Below, piece after piece: positions 28,883-39,165 of a stretch of DNA of 64,000 nucleotides (its first letter is position 1; every line of letters begins with the position of its first letter). A program made the translations under genes and the position numbers. Origin of the DNA: Nannochloropsis salina CCMP1776 (taxonomy: Eukaryota > Sar > Eustigmatophyceae > Eustigmatales > Monodopsidaceae); the NCBI GenBank assembly GCA_004565275.1, contig SDOX01000011.1, positions 271,881-335,880 on the forward strand, read 5' to 3'. The notes below the pieces were generated by a model, which saw only the letters and a program-made list of their open reading frames with translations, was not told where the DNA came from and did no database searches.

Positions 28883-31800
28883 CTAAGCGACCTTGCTGCG
28901 TTTGGTCTTTGAATTCAAGATGCTCTTGCCCTCTTGTACAACCTTCTCTGCTGATTGTATGCCACTCCATCGTTTCTTCACATTTCTGAGGCCGTCATCA
29001 CGGCTCTCAATCCAAAAAAGCTGTTCCTGGTCACCAGCGGACCTATTCACCATCCTTGAATTTCCTGGGGCCAAAGACGTAGTTAGAGCTTTATCTTGGC
29101 TACTTATTATTCCTCTGCTCAAGCATATTTTTAACAAAGAGCGCACGTCTTGGTACTCCCTACCATCTAAGGGAATCCCCAAGTTCTCCACCGCGGAGAG
29201 TCCCAACATGCGCCACCACATGGAGAGGCGCTCGTCTCCGTTTTCCCGGGTAAGAAGAGCCGTCAGTAAAGGTTGCAGTGCGCGGAGGTAAGGAGCAGGG
29301 GCTTTGAGCAAAGTTGGCGGACCTGGCTCAGCCGAAGACATGAAAGAGCGTCGGCTGATATCACAGGCCCCTCTGCTGCAGCCTCCCAGACTGGTCAGGA
29401 CTCGGTCGACCATGCGACTGACGTCTCCGACTAAGTGGGCTCGGCACGGGTGTATGCAAATAGGATGGTTTTCTAGGATTGACACTCCTTCTTTGTTTGC
29501 CAGCACTCCTCTTTTCGATACTGCCGCTACGCCTGGGTTGTCCTCTGCCTGTGCCGCAACCGATGACGGTGCATGGGCCTCAGCAACTTTGACGAATCCG
29601 GATTCCGTCCGTGTGGGCAACGACCACCATTTCGCCAAACTTCCACAGATGCCTGCGAGAGAGGCGAGCTCCCAAGAGACAGGTGGAGGCGCTAGACAAG
29701 GGGAGAGCCAAGTCTTTCCCCCGGCACGAGCACCGGACCTGACCTCCCTGCCCCTGTACGCCACTGCCCTTTCACAAGACGGGGATCCACACAGACACGT
29801 GCGCAAAAGTGATGGCTCGTAACGCGAGGACGTGATATCCTCCACCATTTTCAGGAGCCGCCCGCTGGCTGCACTCACGTACGTATCCAGCAGCGTCCTC
29901 CGCCTTTCCCGCTGGTGCATCCCCTCCCCTCTCCTTGACGCTTGCACGAAGGTGTTGACTGCACGCAAGTAAACGTGGGCCAGGACCATGTGGGCAAGGT
30001 AATTCTGCTTCGGCGGCCTGTTTGCATCCCATCCGCTCGCTCCGCTGGTCCCATCTGCATCGTGAGGGCGCAGGTCTCTCCCCTTCGGACCCAACACAGG
30101 ATCGAGGACGGCCAAGACCGCTTGCAGTTGCCTCACCGGGTCCTCCTCCAGGAGGATGCTCAGACTTTCCCTGTCCTCCAAGTCCTCCTCTTGCTCGCCG
30201 GCCTCTACAAAGCCCCCCCGGCACTTCTGCAGGCAGGTGCTCAGGAGGTTCTGCCAGTGCTGCACCAGGATCCCCCCCCCCATCCCTTGTCCGGGTATCC
30301 AGGCATCCTGAAAAACAACATGAGCAAAGGGGGACGCGGCGAAGTGGCTGAGCATGGTGAGGACCATGCATGCCTGTCGCAGCGTAGTCTCGGCCGCTGG
30401 GCCCCTCTTTCCGACCGTGCCCACCTCGCTTACGAGGCGCAGCAGCGCCAGACGGTACAAATGAAGGAAAGGGCGCGGGCTGCGAGGATCCCCCGCCTGG
30501 GATTTTCTCTCGGAGCTTGTCAAGCGCCGGAGTGCTCCCGCCAGGAAGAGGATGAGCTGAGGGAGGGGTGAGGGTGGCAGGGACGAGATATGGGGGTTGT
30601 TCCAAGGCAAAGGTCGAAAAAGAAGCGCCTTGAGACCAATCAAGACGAAGCCAAGCGTCACAGGCGAGGTCGCATGATGCCCACAACTCGCAGCCTTTCC
30701 TGCCTGCGAATCTCCCACGGCTCCGGCGGCCTCGCACGAGGGCCCCAAAACTGTCGGCGGCACGGGAACAGGGGGATGGGCTGGATCGTACGCACAAGCG
30801 AGCACCGTGGACCAAAGCCGGGTCTGAACAAGGAGGTCGGAGGCCCCGTACAGCTCAAGAGCCTCGTCCACGAGGGTATGACATAGGGAGAGTGGAAGGC
30901 CCTTGCCAACACCGTTTTCTTCGGGCGTGCTTTGAGGAAGCAGCATCTCAAACACTTCATCCACCCAGTTTCCCGCGACGGCGACACTAATCTCTTGGGG
31001 AATTCGACGCTCTACTCTGTTATTATTCGCCGATGGCAGCGACGCTGACAGCAATGTTGGCAGGGCTCCAGGAACGAAAGCTGGGAGCAGGCGTCGAAGC
31101 ATGTGCCCCCACGCGGCTTTGATGGCACCTTCCGGCAAAGGCGGGGGGCCAGCTATCGAGCCAGCGGCCTCTTCCGACCCGGGAGACGGCGACGGCGAAG
31201 AGAAGAGGGAGAGGGACGCGGGGCCTTGGGAAGGTGGCCGTCCTGATTCTATTGAACGCCCCTTTTCGTCTTGATGGAGGTTTGAAAATGTTAAATAATG
31301 CTTGCTGATCGACTCGTGCTGTGCCAAGACTCGAATCGCAAGGATCAGGAGGTGAAGCTGCGTCTCGCCCTCTAAGGGTGGTATCTGCTGCCGATCCGGC
31401 ATCGTCCAACTGCCCTGTGGAAGGAGGGATTCAGGAAGCGCGCCCGGAACAAGAAATGACAAACAACGCAAGCCATCCTCGAATCGGTGGCGGGCAGGGT
31501 CATTTCCATGGTCGTTATGGCGAGTCGCTAGCATGTTCAAGAGCACCCCCCGCACGCTCACATCCCGCCTGCTGCCCACGCTTTGCAATGCCTCTTCTGT
31601 ACGGCCCCATTTTAGCGCTCCCCACAGATACACTTGCCATTCCTTTTTGCTCAGAATGGCTAGCATCAGCCGTGAAGCCCGACTGTCTTGCTCACCCTGA
31701 TAAGCGTTTCCACTCGGCGCACTCGCAAAATAGTGCACCAAGGGCTTGCACAAAACTCGCAAAAGCTGCCTAAGGAAAGCCTCCTTTCCCGACTTATATC

Positions 31801-33028
31801 TTTGCACCCGCCGCACGATCATGTCCCAGTCACGGGCCACAGACAGGACGTAGGACGAGGTCCAGATTTCCAGAGCCGCCCGCCTCACGACATGGCCTTG
31901 CTGAAGTTCGGACTCGGCGCACAGACCCGCCCCGTGGTTGCCGGGACCTCTGATAGCTTGATTGAGGATCTCCAGTACCTTCCGCATGACTCTGCCGTCT
32001 GAGAGACCCGCTGGACCGAGAAGAGGGAGCATGCTCTCCACCACCCGCACTGCCAGTGGTAAGTCGTGCCGTTGCAGCCATTCAAGTCTCTTCTCATCGA
32101 AATTGCTCCGCACAAAACTGCAATACGTCGCGTCGCTTGGAGGCGGCCCTGAGACTGGATCGCGGACAAGCAGGGCTTGAGGCGCCGTGGACCGAGCTTG
32201 TGCCAAAGCTGTGACCGCCATCCCGATTTCCTCCGTGTTCAAAGCCTCGGTGGTGGGGCTACTGGTACGATTCCCACCTTTCAAGACACGAAGAAGGATG
32301 GCTTTCAAAAGTCCTCGCACGTGACCGGCCACCCTTGCATTCGGAGCGAGGCGGGGCAGCAATTTGATGGAGGTTTGCAAGGATCGTGCGGGCACCAGAG
32401 CTGCCCACTTTCCGAAGCCCCCTGCAACACCGAGACGCAGGACAGTCAGGATCTTGAGCAAGACTTCTTCCGAGAGATGAGACATATCGCAGGCTTGATG
32501 CGCCAGCGTGTCGAAGGCAGTGAAAGAGATGTCCGCGAGGGCTATCAGATGGACATGGTAGGCACCTTGGTTTTCCTTGGTGATCAGTTGTTGCTGCGCT
32601 CCCTCCAAGATGTCCAACAGTACGCCAAGTACTCGTTCATCGGCATGATTGTTCTTGGCCAGCTGCGCACAGCAGCGTTTGTCGTTCAAGAGCACGGTCA
32701 ATAGAGGCAAAGCTGCCGCCACTTGATCGGTGAAGTCGATCGGAGAGTGAACAGCGGGAAGCAATCCCCGAGTGATATGACCGACAACAGAAGGCCCTTG
32801 AGACGGAATTAAGCATTGCAAATCCTCGGGCGTCTCCTCCTCATGGGCAACCGCTTCCACGGCATTGTACAAGTACGCGTAGGCGTCGCGACACCGGTGG
32901 CTCCCGTGGTCTCTTATCCCCTCCCCTTGGCCCTCCCCCGTACCTCCCAACAGGTCCTTTAAACATGCCGCCACACTGGGCCACGGCGGGGGACGAGGAC
33001 AATCTGGCCGCGCTTTTGTAGCGTCCAT
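28883..33028 (-). CDS. Very large, mostly alpha-helical protein of unknown function
   Basis: Single exon of about 1,381 residues counted from the ATG at 33028; the frame is open 15 codons further. A TTTACAG just before that ATG could also be a splice acceptor for an upstream exon. The sequence is rich in Leu and Ala, with repeated amphipathic helices throughout (for example VAAALPLLTVLLNDKRCCAQ and EEVLLKILTVLRLGVAGGF), which suggests an alpha-solenoid of HEAT or ARM type. Segments of low complexity (Ser/Pro near 635-660) and a Cys-rich patch (LLRTCLCGSPSCERAV, about 1130) interrupt it. The C-terminal 30 residues are basic and could be a nuclear signal. I do not recognise the family; THADA/Trm732-like and other giant HEAT proteins are only guesses. 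Confidence 0.7.
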   Translation of the reverse strand: MDATKARPDCPRPPPWPSVAACLKDLLGGTGEGQGEGIRDHGSHRCRDAYAYLYNAVEAVAHEEETPEDLQCLIPSQGPSVVGHITRGLLPAVHSPIDFTDQVAAALPLLTVLLNDKRCCAQLAKNNHADERVLGVLLDILEGAQQQLITKENQGAYHVHLIALADISFTAFDTLAHQACDMSHLSEEVLLKILTVLRLGVAGGFGKWAALVPARSLQTSIKLLPRLAPNARVAGHVRGLLKAILLRVLKGGNRTSSPTTEALNTEEIGMAVTALAQARSTAPQALLVRDPVSGPPPSDATYCSFVRSNFDEKRLEWLQRHDLPLAVRVVESMLPLLGPAGLSDGRVMRKVLEILNQAIRGPGNHGAGLCAESELQQGHVVRRAALEIWTSSYVLSVARDWDMIVRRVQRYKSGKEAFLRQLLRVLCKPLVHYFASAPSGNAYQGEQDSRASRLMLAILSKKEWQVYLWGALKWGRTEEALQSVGSRRDVSVRGVLLNMLATRHNDHGNDPARHRFEDGLRCLSFLVPGALPESLLPQGSWTMPDRQQIPPLEGETQLHLLILAIRVLAQHESISKHYLTFSNLHQDEKGRSIESGRPPSQGPASLSLFSSPSPSPGSEEAAGSIAGPPPLPEGAIKAAWGHMLRRLLPAFVPGALPTLLSASLPSANNNRVERRIPQEISVAVAGNWVDEVFEMLLPQSTPEENGVGKGLPLSLCHTLVDEALELYGASDLLVQTRLWSTVLACAYDPAHPPVPVPPTVLGPSCEAAGAVGDSQAGKAASCGHHATSPVTLGFVLIGLKALLFRPLPWNNPHISSLPPSPLPQLILFLAGALRRLTSSERKSQAGDPRSPRPFLHLYRLALLRLVSEVGTVGKRGPAAETTLRQACMVLTMLSHFAASPFAHVVFQDAWIPGQGMGGGILVQHWQNLLSTCLQKCRGGFVEAGEQEEDLEDRESLSILLEEDPVRQLQAVLAVLDPVLGPKGRDLRPHDADGTSGASGWDANRPPKQNYLAHMVLAHVYLRAVNTFVQASRRGEGMHQRERRRTLLDTYVSAASGRLLKMVEDITSSRYEPSLLRTCLCGSPSCERAVAYRGREVRSGARAGGKTWLSPCLAPPPVSWELASLAGICGSLAKWWSLPTRTESGFVKVAEAHAPSSVAAQAEDNPGVAAVSKRGVLANKEGVSILENHPICIHPCRAHLVGDVSRMVDRVLTSLGGCSRGACDISRRSFMSSAEPGPPTLLKAPAPYLRALQPLLTALLTRENGDERLSMWWRMLGLSAVENLGIPLDGREYQDVRSLLKICLSRGIISSQDKALTTSLAPGNSRMVNRSAGDQEQLFWIESRDDGLRNVKKRWSGIQSAEKVVQEGKSILNSKTKRSKVA

Positions 33029-33418
33029 CCCCTGTAAACACGTGTGCGTCGTGAAAGTGATTATTTTCAGCATCCTGAGGGCTCAAGCGGCGGGCGTATC
33101 GCTTCTAGTTGGCTGATAAATATGGTAAGGGCGGCTGCAGGCGATGACGCCTTCTCCGAGTGTCTTTGGCGAGACATGGATCAAATAATGCGCAGCAAGC
33201 CTCACCACCCGCCCTCTTTCACTCAGTGGGGGATTCTTCTTTTCGTGGAGGATCAGAGGAATTGCTGCGAAGATTTGATGTGCTGGAGCTTGCTTGCTAA
33301 GAGATCGCATCGACCGGTCATTGACTTCTCCGCGGCGCACGTTTTGTGTGCCATCATCAGTACAGTCACGGGCACAACCACCACAGGTGCTACACGATAC
33401 GCAGACGGGAATAAACTG
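33029..33418. promoter_or_regulatory. Divergent promoter region, unknown large gene and NAA30
   Basis: Only about 390 nt separate the two proposed ATGs on opposite strands. The NAA30 frame stays open through most of it (ATG at 33122 possible), so part may be coding. It likely acts as a shared promoter. Confidence 0.45.
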
Positions 33419-34621
33419 ATGTTGGAAAGCATACAACATAATCTAGAGCAAAAAAATGAGTCAAGGTGAGTGCGGCATCAGTCTTCGGCAGATGTCGCTC
33501 TAGCCCTGATCCCCTCCTCCCGATAACACACAGCTTGGAAGCCCGCATTAAATATGTCGGCTACTCAAGCGAAAAACAGCTTGGCGCTATCATGGCATTG
33601 GTAGATCGAGATTTGTCGGAGCCATACTCCATTTTTACGTACAGATATTTCCTCTGCGGTTGGCCAGACCTGTGCTTTCTTGCGTACATCGACGACGACG
33701 CCTCATCAAAAGCTGTTGCAGGTGACCAATATTCCTTGGAAAAAACTTCCCCAGAGAGCATGGATAGGGATGAATATGACGAACACCGGACACTGGTGGG
33801 TGTCATTGTGGGCAAAGCAGATAACGAGGGAAGTCAGGACTCAAAGGGTTTGTGTGGGTACATTGCCATGCTGGCTGTTGAGACCTCATACCGAAGGGCA
33901 GGCATCGGTGCGTATCTTTAACGCCGTATTTTTTTGGGGGGGGTGCTTTGTACGTCAATGGCAAGGTGTTTCGTCTTTCGACCAACATATCTTGCGTGTA
34001 ATAGCGCGTCACCTTTTCTTAAGCAATGTTCGGGCAAGCAATTTCGAGGCAGATGCTCACAATAAACATGCTTTATCAAATCTTATAACCTCTATCCTTT
34101 CTTACTTGATCCTAGGTCGGAAGCTCGTTAGCAGGGCAGTGGCACGTATGGTAGAAATCGGCTGTCAAGAGGTAGCGCTTGAAGCGGAAGTTACCAATAT
34201 TGGGGCCCTGCACTTGTACGAACGGCAAGGGTTTGCAAGAGAAGAGCGTTTATTGAAATACTATTTAAATGGCGTGGATGCATTTCGTCTGAAGTTGTGG
34301 TTGAAAATGGAAGATGATTTCATAATGCCGCACGATGGTCGTCAATCAATGCATGAGAGTGGACAGTACTGCGGTGGAAAGAATGACCAGCATGACGAGC
34401 AAAGACGTCTTCATGGAGACAAAAAAGCTGTCTTAGCACATGGTATTGAAGCTAACGACTCTCCTACGGGCCCGCCGAATTGTTCCGGCGGACGCGAGGA
34501 GGATATTAACGGAAATATTATGGTAACGAGGCAGAATTTGACATCACTTAGCCTAGAGGGCCGGCATATAAACCCTCAAAGATCGGATGCAGAAGAACCA
34601 TCAAGAGTGCGGGAGAGTTAA
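33419..34621 (+). CDS. NAA30: N-alpha-acetyltransferase 30, catalytic subunit of NatC
   Basis: Three exons, 33419..33465, 33534..33907 and 34116..34621, give 308 residues. Junctions are canonical (GTGAGT, ACACACAG; GTGCGT, GATCCTAG) and restore frame exactly. The GNAT domain matches yeast Mak3/human NAA30 closely: LSEPYSIFTYRYFLCGWPDLCFLAYI, then CGYIAMLAVETSYRRAGIG with the acetyl-CoA Q/RxxGxG-type loop (RRAGIG) split by intron 2, then ALHLYERQGF and YYLNGVDAFRLKLWLKM. NatC acetylates N-termini such as Met-Leu, Met-Ile and Met-Phe and needs the NAA35 and NAA38 partners. An insertion of about 45 residues falls between the YIDDD and CGYIAML strands, and there is a polar C-terminal extension of roughly 105 residues. 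An ATG at 33122 would add 99 N-terminal residues. Confidence 0.9.
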
Positions 34622-35187
34622 AAAAAAATGTACTGAAATGCGAAAAATTGTCCAATGTAACATAACAGATGAGCTGATTCCTGAAGGATGTTAAAATGGT
34701 CAGAGACGTGATTGGTTTTACTTGGCTTTTTCGTTATCAGCCGTGCGCGCCGATAAATAAGTATCGACTCTTCTTATGACAAATATTGAATGTCATTGAA
34801 AGCGAATTTTCTCGGTATAGATGATGAGAGTGCTCTTAGACTGCCAGGGCATGTCGGCCGGCCTCTCAGGAAACGTTCGGCTATCCAACGGATATTTGAA
34901 TTTCAAAAGCGTCCCCAGAGTTTACCTCCAAAAGCGCGCATTATACCTCTAAAGGCAGGCCGAGCCGATGAAGTGGTGCCACAAATGATTTCCGTCCATG
35001 ATTCAATCAAATGAAATAACCTCTCGCGACTCTTTGCTGGTCTTACTGAGAATTTATCCTCCATGAAGGTCTTTCGTACCGCAATGTCGTCAGTCGTCGG
35101 ACATGACGGAGCCCTACTCTTAGGACCAACTGGCAGGTCTTTTACTGACACATCCATTTTCACCTCTTATCAACAATAAAAGCAGAT
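34622..35187. other. Intergenic with small ambiguous frames
   Basis: Holds overlapping small frames on both strands (34790..35014 plus, 74 aa; 34903..35163 minus, 86 aa). Neither resembles a family I know, and at most one can be real. An A-run follows the NAA30 stop. Confidence 0.45.
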
Positions 35188-36153
35188 ATGCCGTATTTAA
35201 AAAGCAACTGGTCATCCATGCCACCCTTGGAAGAATTTGGGCGTTTTGCTTTTGGTGAGATTTTTACTATCCCAGAGATGACCTTGACACAGACGGACCC
35301 TACGGCACGGGCGTGCTACTTGCACGTGGCTTTAGAACATCAGGCCCGCGTCCAGGAATTAGATCTAATCTGTGCAGCACCAACAATAGTTGTAAACCTT
35401 ATGAGGGGAAAATCCACGACGGGAATGAGCTATACATACCTGACCACTCTCAAGGGCCAAACTTCGGAGGAGTATCCTGGCCTCTTTGCCTTTCGCATAG
35501 ATGCATCGCTCCTTTCCCATGTCGAGGTATGGCAACTTCAAATTAAATTTCTGTTCCCACGTGTTGGGGAAAAATCGTTATTGATCAAAAAGGTCAGCGT
35601 TATTGTGGAGGATCAGGCGAAGAAACGGGGAGAGCTGAATATGAAAGCCGAGATGGGTGCGGGCAAGCGAGGCGTTTTGGATAGGACCAATTCCACGGCA
35701 ATCCAGAACTATAATCCACAGCAACAACGGCAGTATTATCCTCCGCCTGTGCCTCCGCAACCATTTAACGCAGAGAGCGCTGTAATGGTAGGTCTCGTAG
35801 TAGTCGATCAGGTTTTGGGTGTCATGACCAAAGAAATTCAGGACAACCTGGAATCGACCTGTCGCGGTGTGGAAAAGCGTCTGCTAGCGGATTTGAAAAG
35901 ACTGGAGGGGAAAATGCGACGAATTGAGGAAGTCTATGATGATATTGCGGCGGACATCCGGCTAACGTCCCTACAGTCCGCTCTTGAAGAGGCGCGAATG
36001 GCACAAGGCTTGGCCGCGAATGATCCAGAGAAGACGTCTGCCACAGATGCGGACCATGGAAACGAGGATCAGGAGGAGGGTGATCCAGGCGGGGTATGGG
36101 GAACAGGGGCATTGCAGCAAGACATATACTACGGCATAGGCGTGGGTGTGTGA
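35188..36153 (+). CDS. Unknown protein: beta-rich N-terminal domain plus coiled coil
   Basis: Single exon, 321 residues. The first 150 residues alternate short hydrophobic strands (ARVQELDLICAAPTIVVNLM, LFAFRIDASLLSHVEVWQLQ, SLLIKKVSVIVED) and look like a jelly-roll or discoidin-like domain. A Gln/Pro/Tyr linker (about 170-192) leads to a long helical region (about 200-270, with DNLESTCRGVEKRLLADLKR and EGKMRRIEEVYDDIAADIRL), probably a coiled coil. The tail is acidic. The order beta domain, linker, coiled coil loosely recalls PAAT (C10orf88), but this is only a guess. No catalytic motif, signal peptide or membrane segment is visible. Confidence 0.6.
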   Translation: MPYLKSNWSSMPPLEEFGRFAFGEIFTIPEMTLTQTDPTARACYLHVALEHQARVQELDLICAAPTIVVNLMRGKSTTGMSYTYLTTLKGQTSEEYPGLFAFRIDASLLSHVEVWQLQIKFLFPRVGEKSLLIKKVSVIVEDQAKKRGELNMKAEMGAGKRGVLDRTNSTAIQNYNPQQQRQYYPPPVPPQPFNAESAVMVGLVVVDQVLGVMTKEIQDNLESTCRGVEKRLLADLKRLEGKMRRIEEVYDDIAADIRLTSLQSALEEARMAQGLAANDPEKTSATDADHGNEDQEEGDPGGVWGTGALQQDIYYGIGVGV

Positions 36154-36336
36154 GGGCGGCGATGTTGGGAGCTTCGCGATGGGGGCGTTAGCTACAACAG
36201 ATGCTTTAACAGCTGGCATATTTAGGCCGCAGTCAGATTGCGAAGCATAACAGATCCCAAAGGAAACACGAAGCACGACCAAAGTGATAATGTCTTCTAC
36301 CATCTGTACACTACTTAGTACTGTTAAAGCCACACA

Positions 36337-39165
36337 TCAACATGCGCTCTTCGCATCCTCATCTTCCTCTCCCTGTACAATCTCCATCCTCATCGTTGAC
36401 TCGACCTGCATTACTTCGTTAGCAAGGCCATCCACTTGCTCGTGTAGGCGAGTTACCCTTCCAACCCCTTGTCCTTCACTTTCGTTTCCCTCTTCCTCCT
36501 CGTCTTCGTCCTCGTCCTCCTCCAGGTCAGCAAGCAGCAAAAAATTTGATTCGGACGTCACACACGCTATCCCCCGGCAGCCTGTGACGGCAAGCGCAAG
36601 CTTTCTGGGCGCAACTGCAGCCACTTGCCGAGTCCTTACATTAGAAACCATCTCCCACGGGAGCAAGCTTCGCACACCTTGGCCGTCGAGGAGACAGGTT
36701 CGAGCCCCGCCCTCCTTTTTGGTGTCCACCGGATTCAGATGAGTGAGGAGACTGGTCAATGGAAGTTTCCAGAGCTCCGCTGGAGTTCGAATCTCGAAAG
36801 GCTGCACGTTTTCTCTGACCAGGAGCACAAGTGACTCAGGATTGGAGGAGGGGATGTGAGGTCGACTTCCGTAGAGGGCAGCTTGTTGAAACGAGAAGCC
36901 GGCAGGCGCGTCAAGATAGAGGGCCGTGACCTCGACATGAGGTATTCCATCCGGTGTTTCCGCGGCTTCCCGCATGCGCGAAGCTAAGGCACCGACTTCA
37001 ATAGAAAGGACGATGGTCCTGGCACCCCCTGAGCTCACGGCGGCCATGAGGATGCGAGACGGGTCAGACCGGGCCGGGGCGTACAGGCTGGGTGGTGATG
37101 CTAGGGGTCCCTGGGACAAGGCGAGCAGATAAGGGGAAGCCAGGCGGTCTGTGATTGCCTCCATGGGCCGTCTGAACACGGCTTCGAAACGAGCTAAGAC
37201 CCACTTGACCTGCGTGCGGAGGGAGACGGACGCCAAGCCTTTCGCCCGCTCCTTTGCCCCCCCGTCCACGGCATCGCACGATCCTGGTGACCATGCAGAT
37301 CCCGGTGTGGTCATGGTTCGGGTCGGAGGCATTGGTAAGGGCTGGTCCTTGAAGTACGAAGAAACGTGCACGGCGATGACTGCTTCTGTGTTGCCCGTCG
37401 GCCCTGCGGCCCTCTTCTCACCCGGCGCATCTTCGGAATCGGTCGGTGCTAACGCTGCAACAGGCTTGCGAAGGAAAGAAAGGAGCATTCGTGTGTGCTT
37501 GGTGGAATGGCGGAACGTCAAACGCTTGCTAGCGGCGGGAGGCTCCTCTGTCCCCGTCGGCGGCAAGTGCTGCATAGTGTCCAGGAGCCACAGCACAAAG
37601 ACTTTAATGTTCTGCCGGGCCCTCTGCACCTCTCGCAACGTCTCTTCCGCTTTTACACTTAGGTCCCCCGCAGCCTTGATCAGCGCTGACACTGCACTAG
37701 TAGACAGTCCAAGCGCTTGGTAGTCAGGCCCCGAGCGCGCGAGCCCGCGGAGTTTGACAGCACGGAAAGCAATCATCTCCCCCACGCGGGCCACTTGCTC
37801 GCGGAGAAGACCCTCCACGCCAGCGATCTTGTCATCCATGGTCTTTAAAAGACGAAACATGTTGTGCTGTTGTGGCTCCGAGCCGTTTTGACTCAGGTAC
37901 TGACTTAGGGCAGGACAGGCGACCCCGGATAGGACGAAGGAAAGGAGCGCCTCCCGGGCTGAGGCTTCGCAAGCGTAATCGCGCAAAAGACCGTTCAAAA
38001 GCTCTAGCTTGATATCGAGGGTACGAACGCTTTCGTTCCACTGTCGCTCTGCCATGTCCAGGGCTTCTAAAAGGTGACTGACGAGGCCGGACACAGCCGC
38101 CAACTCCACCGTCAAGGGCCTGAGCTGATGCCGATGGGTCCAGAGTACCGCCGTGGGCACCACGAGCGTGGAAACGCCGCCTCGCGAGCCTTCGCCTGCT
38201 GCAATTGTGAATACCATCGCACTGAGATCACGCGAGGCGGCCAGTGATTGCACGCTTAGGGCCGGCGGGGAAAGCGTGGGCGATGCCGCGCGCGGAAGGA
38301 ATGACTGGGAGGGGTGATCCAACAGTCTGGAAGGAGGGGAGCTGGCTGGCTTCGCAGGCGACGGAGTGGGCTGTACGTTTGTACGAGCTTGGCGGTTGGA
38401 ATCCGGGGACGTTACCCCAATATGTCTGCCGTTTTCGTCGGCGAGTGACGGCGCCGGGGTCGGAGGGAAAAAGTCACGCAACTTCAAGCTCACCACAGGG
38501 AGAAGGCCCGATGAAAACACCAATATATGACCGCCTTGGAAACAAGCCACAAGCACATCTAGGGAAGCGACACCAGCTGCCAACTTTGTTTCGATGCTGT
38601 CTTGCTTGACGTGCCTGGGTACTGCAAAACTGCCACTCTGCAATCCTAAAGGGGGCAGCTCCTCCCAAAAAACGGCATCCCGCTCTAAATAGTACTTGCC
38701 TGCGGCCTGTGTTAGATTTTTCTCCCAGTCCTCCGATGACATGGTCACAGGCTCTCGTTCCTGTGTGAACCATTGCAAAGCCTCCACCCCCCGCTGAACT
38801 GTTGAAGCGGGACGCGCGCCGAGTGGTTGTCTGGCACGCTCGCCTTTTTCCACGTCCAAAAAAGAAATGTCCCCTTGCGCATGACCCAAAGCCAGCACAT
38901 TGCCATGTGGACTCCAAGATATTGCTGTGACGCGCTTTTCATCCTGAAGAGTGGCTGCGGGCAGCGTATTCAATCTTTGCCACGATATGGTGCGGAGCAC
39001 TACCACGGATCCGTCCGTCCTAAGCAAAGCGAGTAGATCCATTTTCGGACACAACTCCACTTTACTTACTGCGATTGACTTCTCGTGCAGAACACTAAAA
39101 GCATGGCTGTGGAATGTCGGAGGCTGCATCCTTGCACTCTTCATGCCCTCATGCTGCGACTGCAT
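36337..39165 (-). CDS. APC4: Anaphase-promoting complex subunit 4
   Basis: Single exon, 942 residues from the ATG at 39165. The N-terminal WD40-type region starts HAFSVLHEKSIAVSKVELCPKMDLLAL in parts, then RVTAISWSPHGNVLALGHAQGDISFLDVEKG, which match the APC4 WD40 signature well. The middle part (about 370-590) is the helical APC4 domain: LTVELAAVSGLVSHLLEALD, then LLNGLLRDYACEASAREALL, then FVLWLLDTMQHLPP. The C-terminus returns to beta strands and ends in an acidic Glu/Asp run. APC4 is a scaffold of the APC/C platform that joins the catalytic and TPR arms of this mitotic ubiquitin ligase. Upstream of the ATG the frame holds GGTGAGT and ATCTCCAG, which could bound a short 5' UTR intron. Confidence 0.85.
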   Translation of the reverse strand: MQSQHEGMKSARMQPPTFHSHAFSVLHEKSIAVSKVELCPKMDLLALLRTDGSVVVLRTISWQRLNTLPAATLQDEKRVTAISWSPHGNVLALGHAQGDISFLDVEKGERARQPLGARPASTVQRGVEALQWFTQEREPVTMSSEDWEKNLTQAAGKYYLERDAVFWEELPPLGLQSGSFAVPRHVKQDSIETKLAAGVASLDVLVACFQGGHILVFSSGLLPVVSLKLRDFFPPTPAPSLADENGRHIGVTSPDSNRQARTNVQPTPSPAKPASSPPSRLLDHPSQSFLPRAASPTLSPPALSVQSLAASRDLSAMVFTIAAGEGSRGGVSTLVVPTAVLWTHRHQLRPLTVELAAVSGLVSHLLEALDMAERQWNESVRTLDIKLELLNGLLRDYACEASAREALLSFVLSGVACPALSQYLSQNGSEPQQHNMFRLLKTMDDKIAGVEGLLREQVARVGEMIAFRAVKLRGLARSGPDYQALGLSTSAVSALIKAAGDLSVKAEETLREVQRARQNIKVFVLWLLDTMQHLPPTGTEEPPAASKRLTFRHSTKHTRMLLSFLRKPVAALAPTDSEDAPGEKRAAGPTGNTEAVIAVHVSSYFKDQPLPMPPTRTMTTPGSAWSPGSCDAVDGGAKERAKGLASVSLRTQVKWVLARFEAVFRRPMEAITDRLASPYLLALSQGPLASPPSLYAPARSDPSRILMAAVSSGGARTIVLSIEVGALASRMREAAETPDGIPHVEVTALYLDAPAGFSFQQAALYGSRPHIPSSNPESLVLLVRENVQPFEIRTPAELWKLPLTSLLTHLNPVDTKKEGGARTCLLDGQGVRSLLPWEMVSNVRTRQVAAVAPRKLALAVTGCRGIACVTSESNFLLLADLEEDEDEDEEEEGNESEGQGVGRVTRLHEQVDGLANEVMQVESTMRMEIVQGEEDEDAKSAC

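Noticed and set aside
36690-36710. Sequence resembling a tRNA T-loop (GGTTCGAGCCCCGC)
   Set aside because: It is inside the APC4 coding sequence and no matching acceptor, D or anticodon stems surround it.
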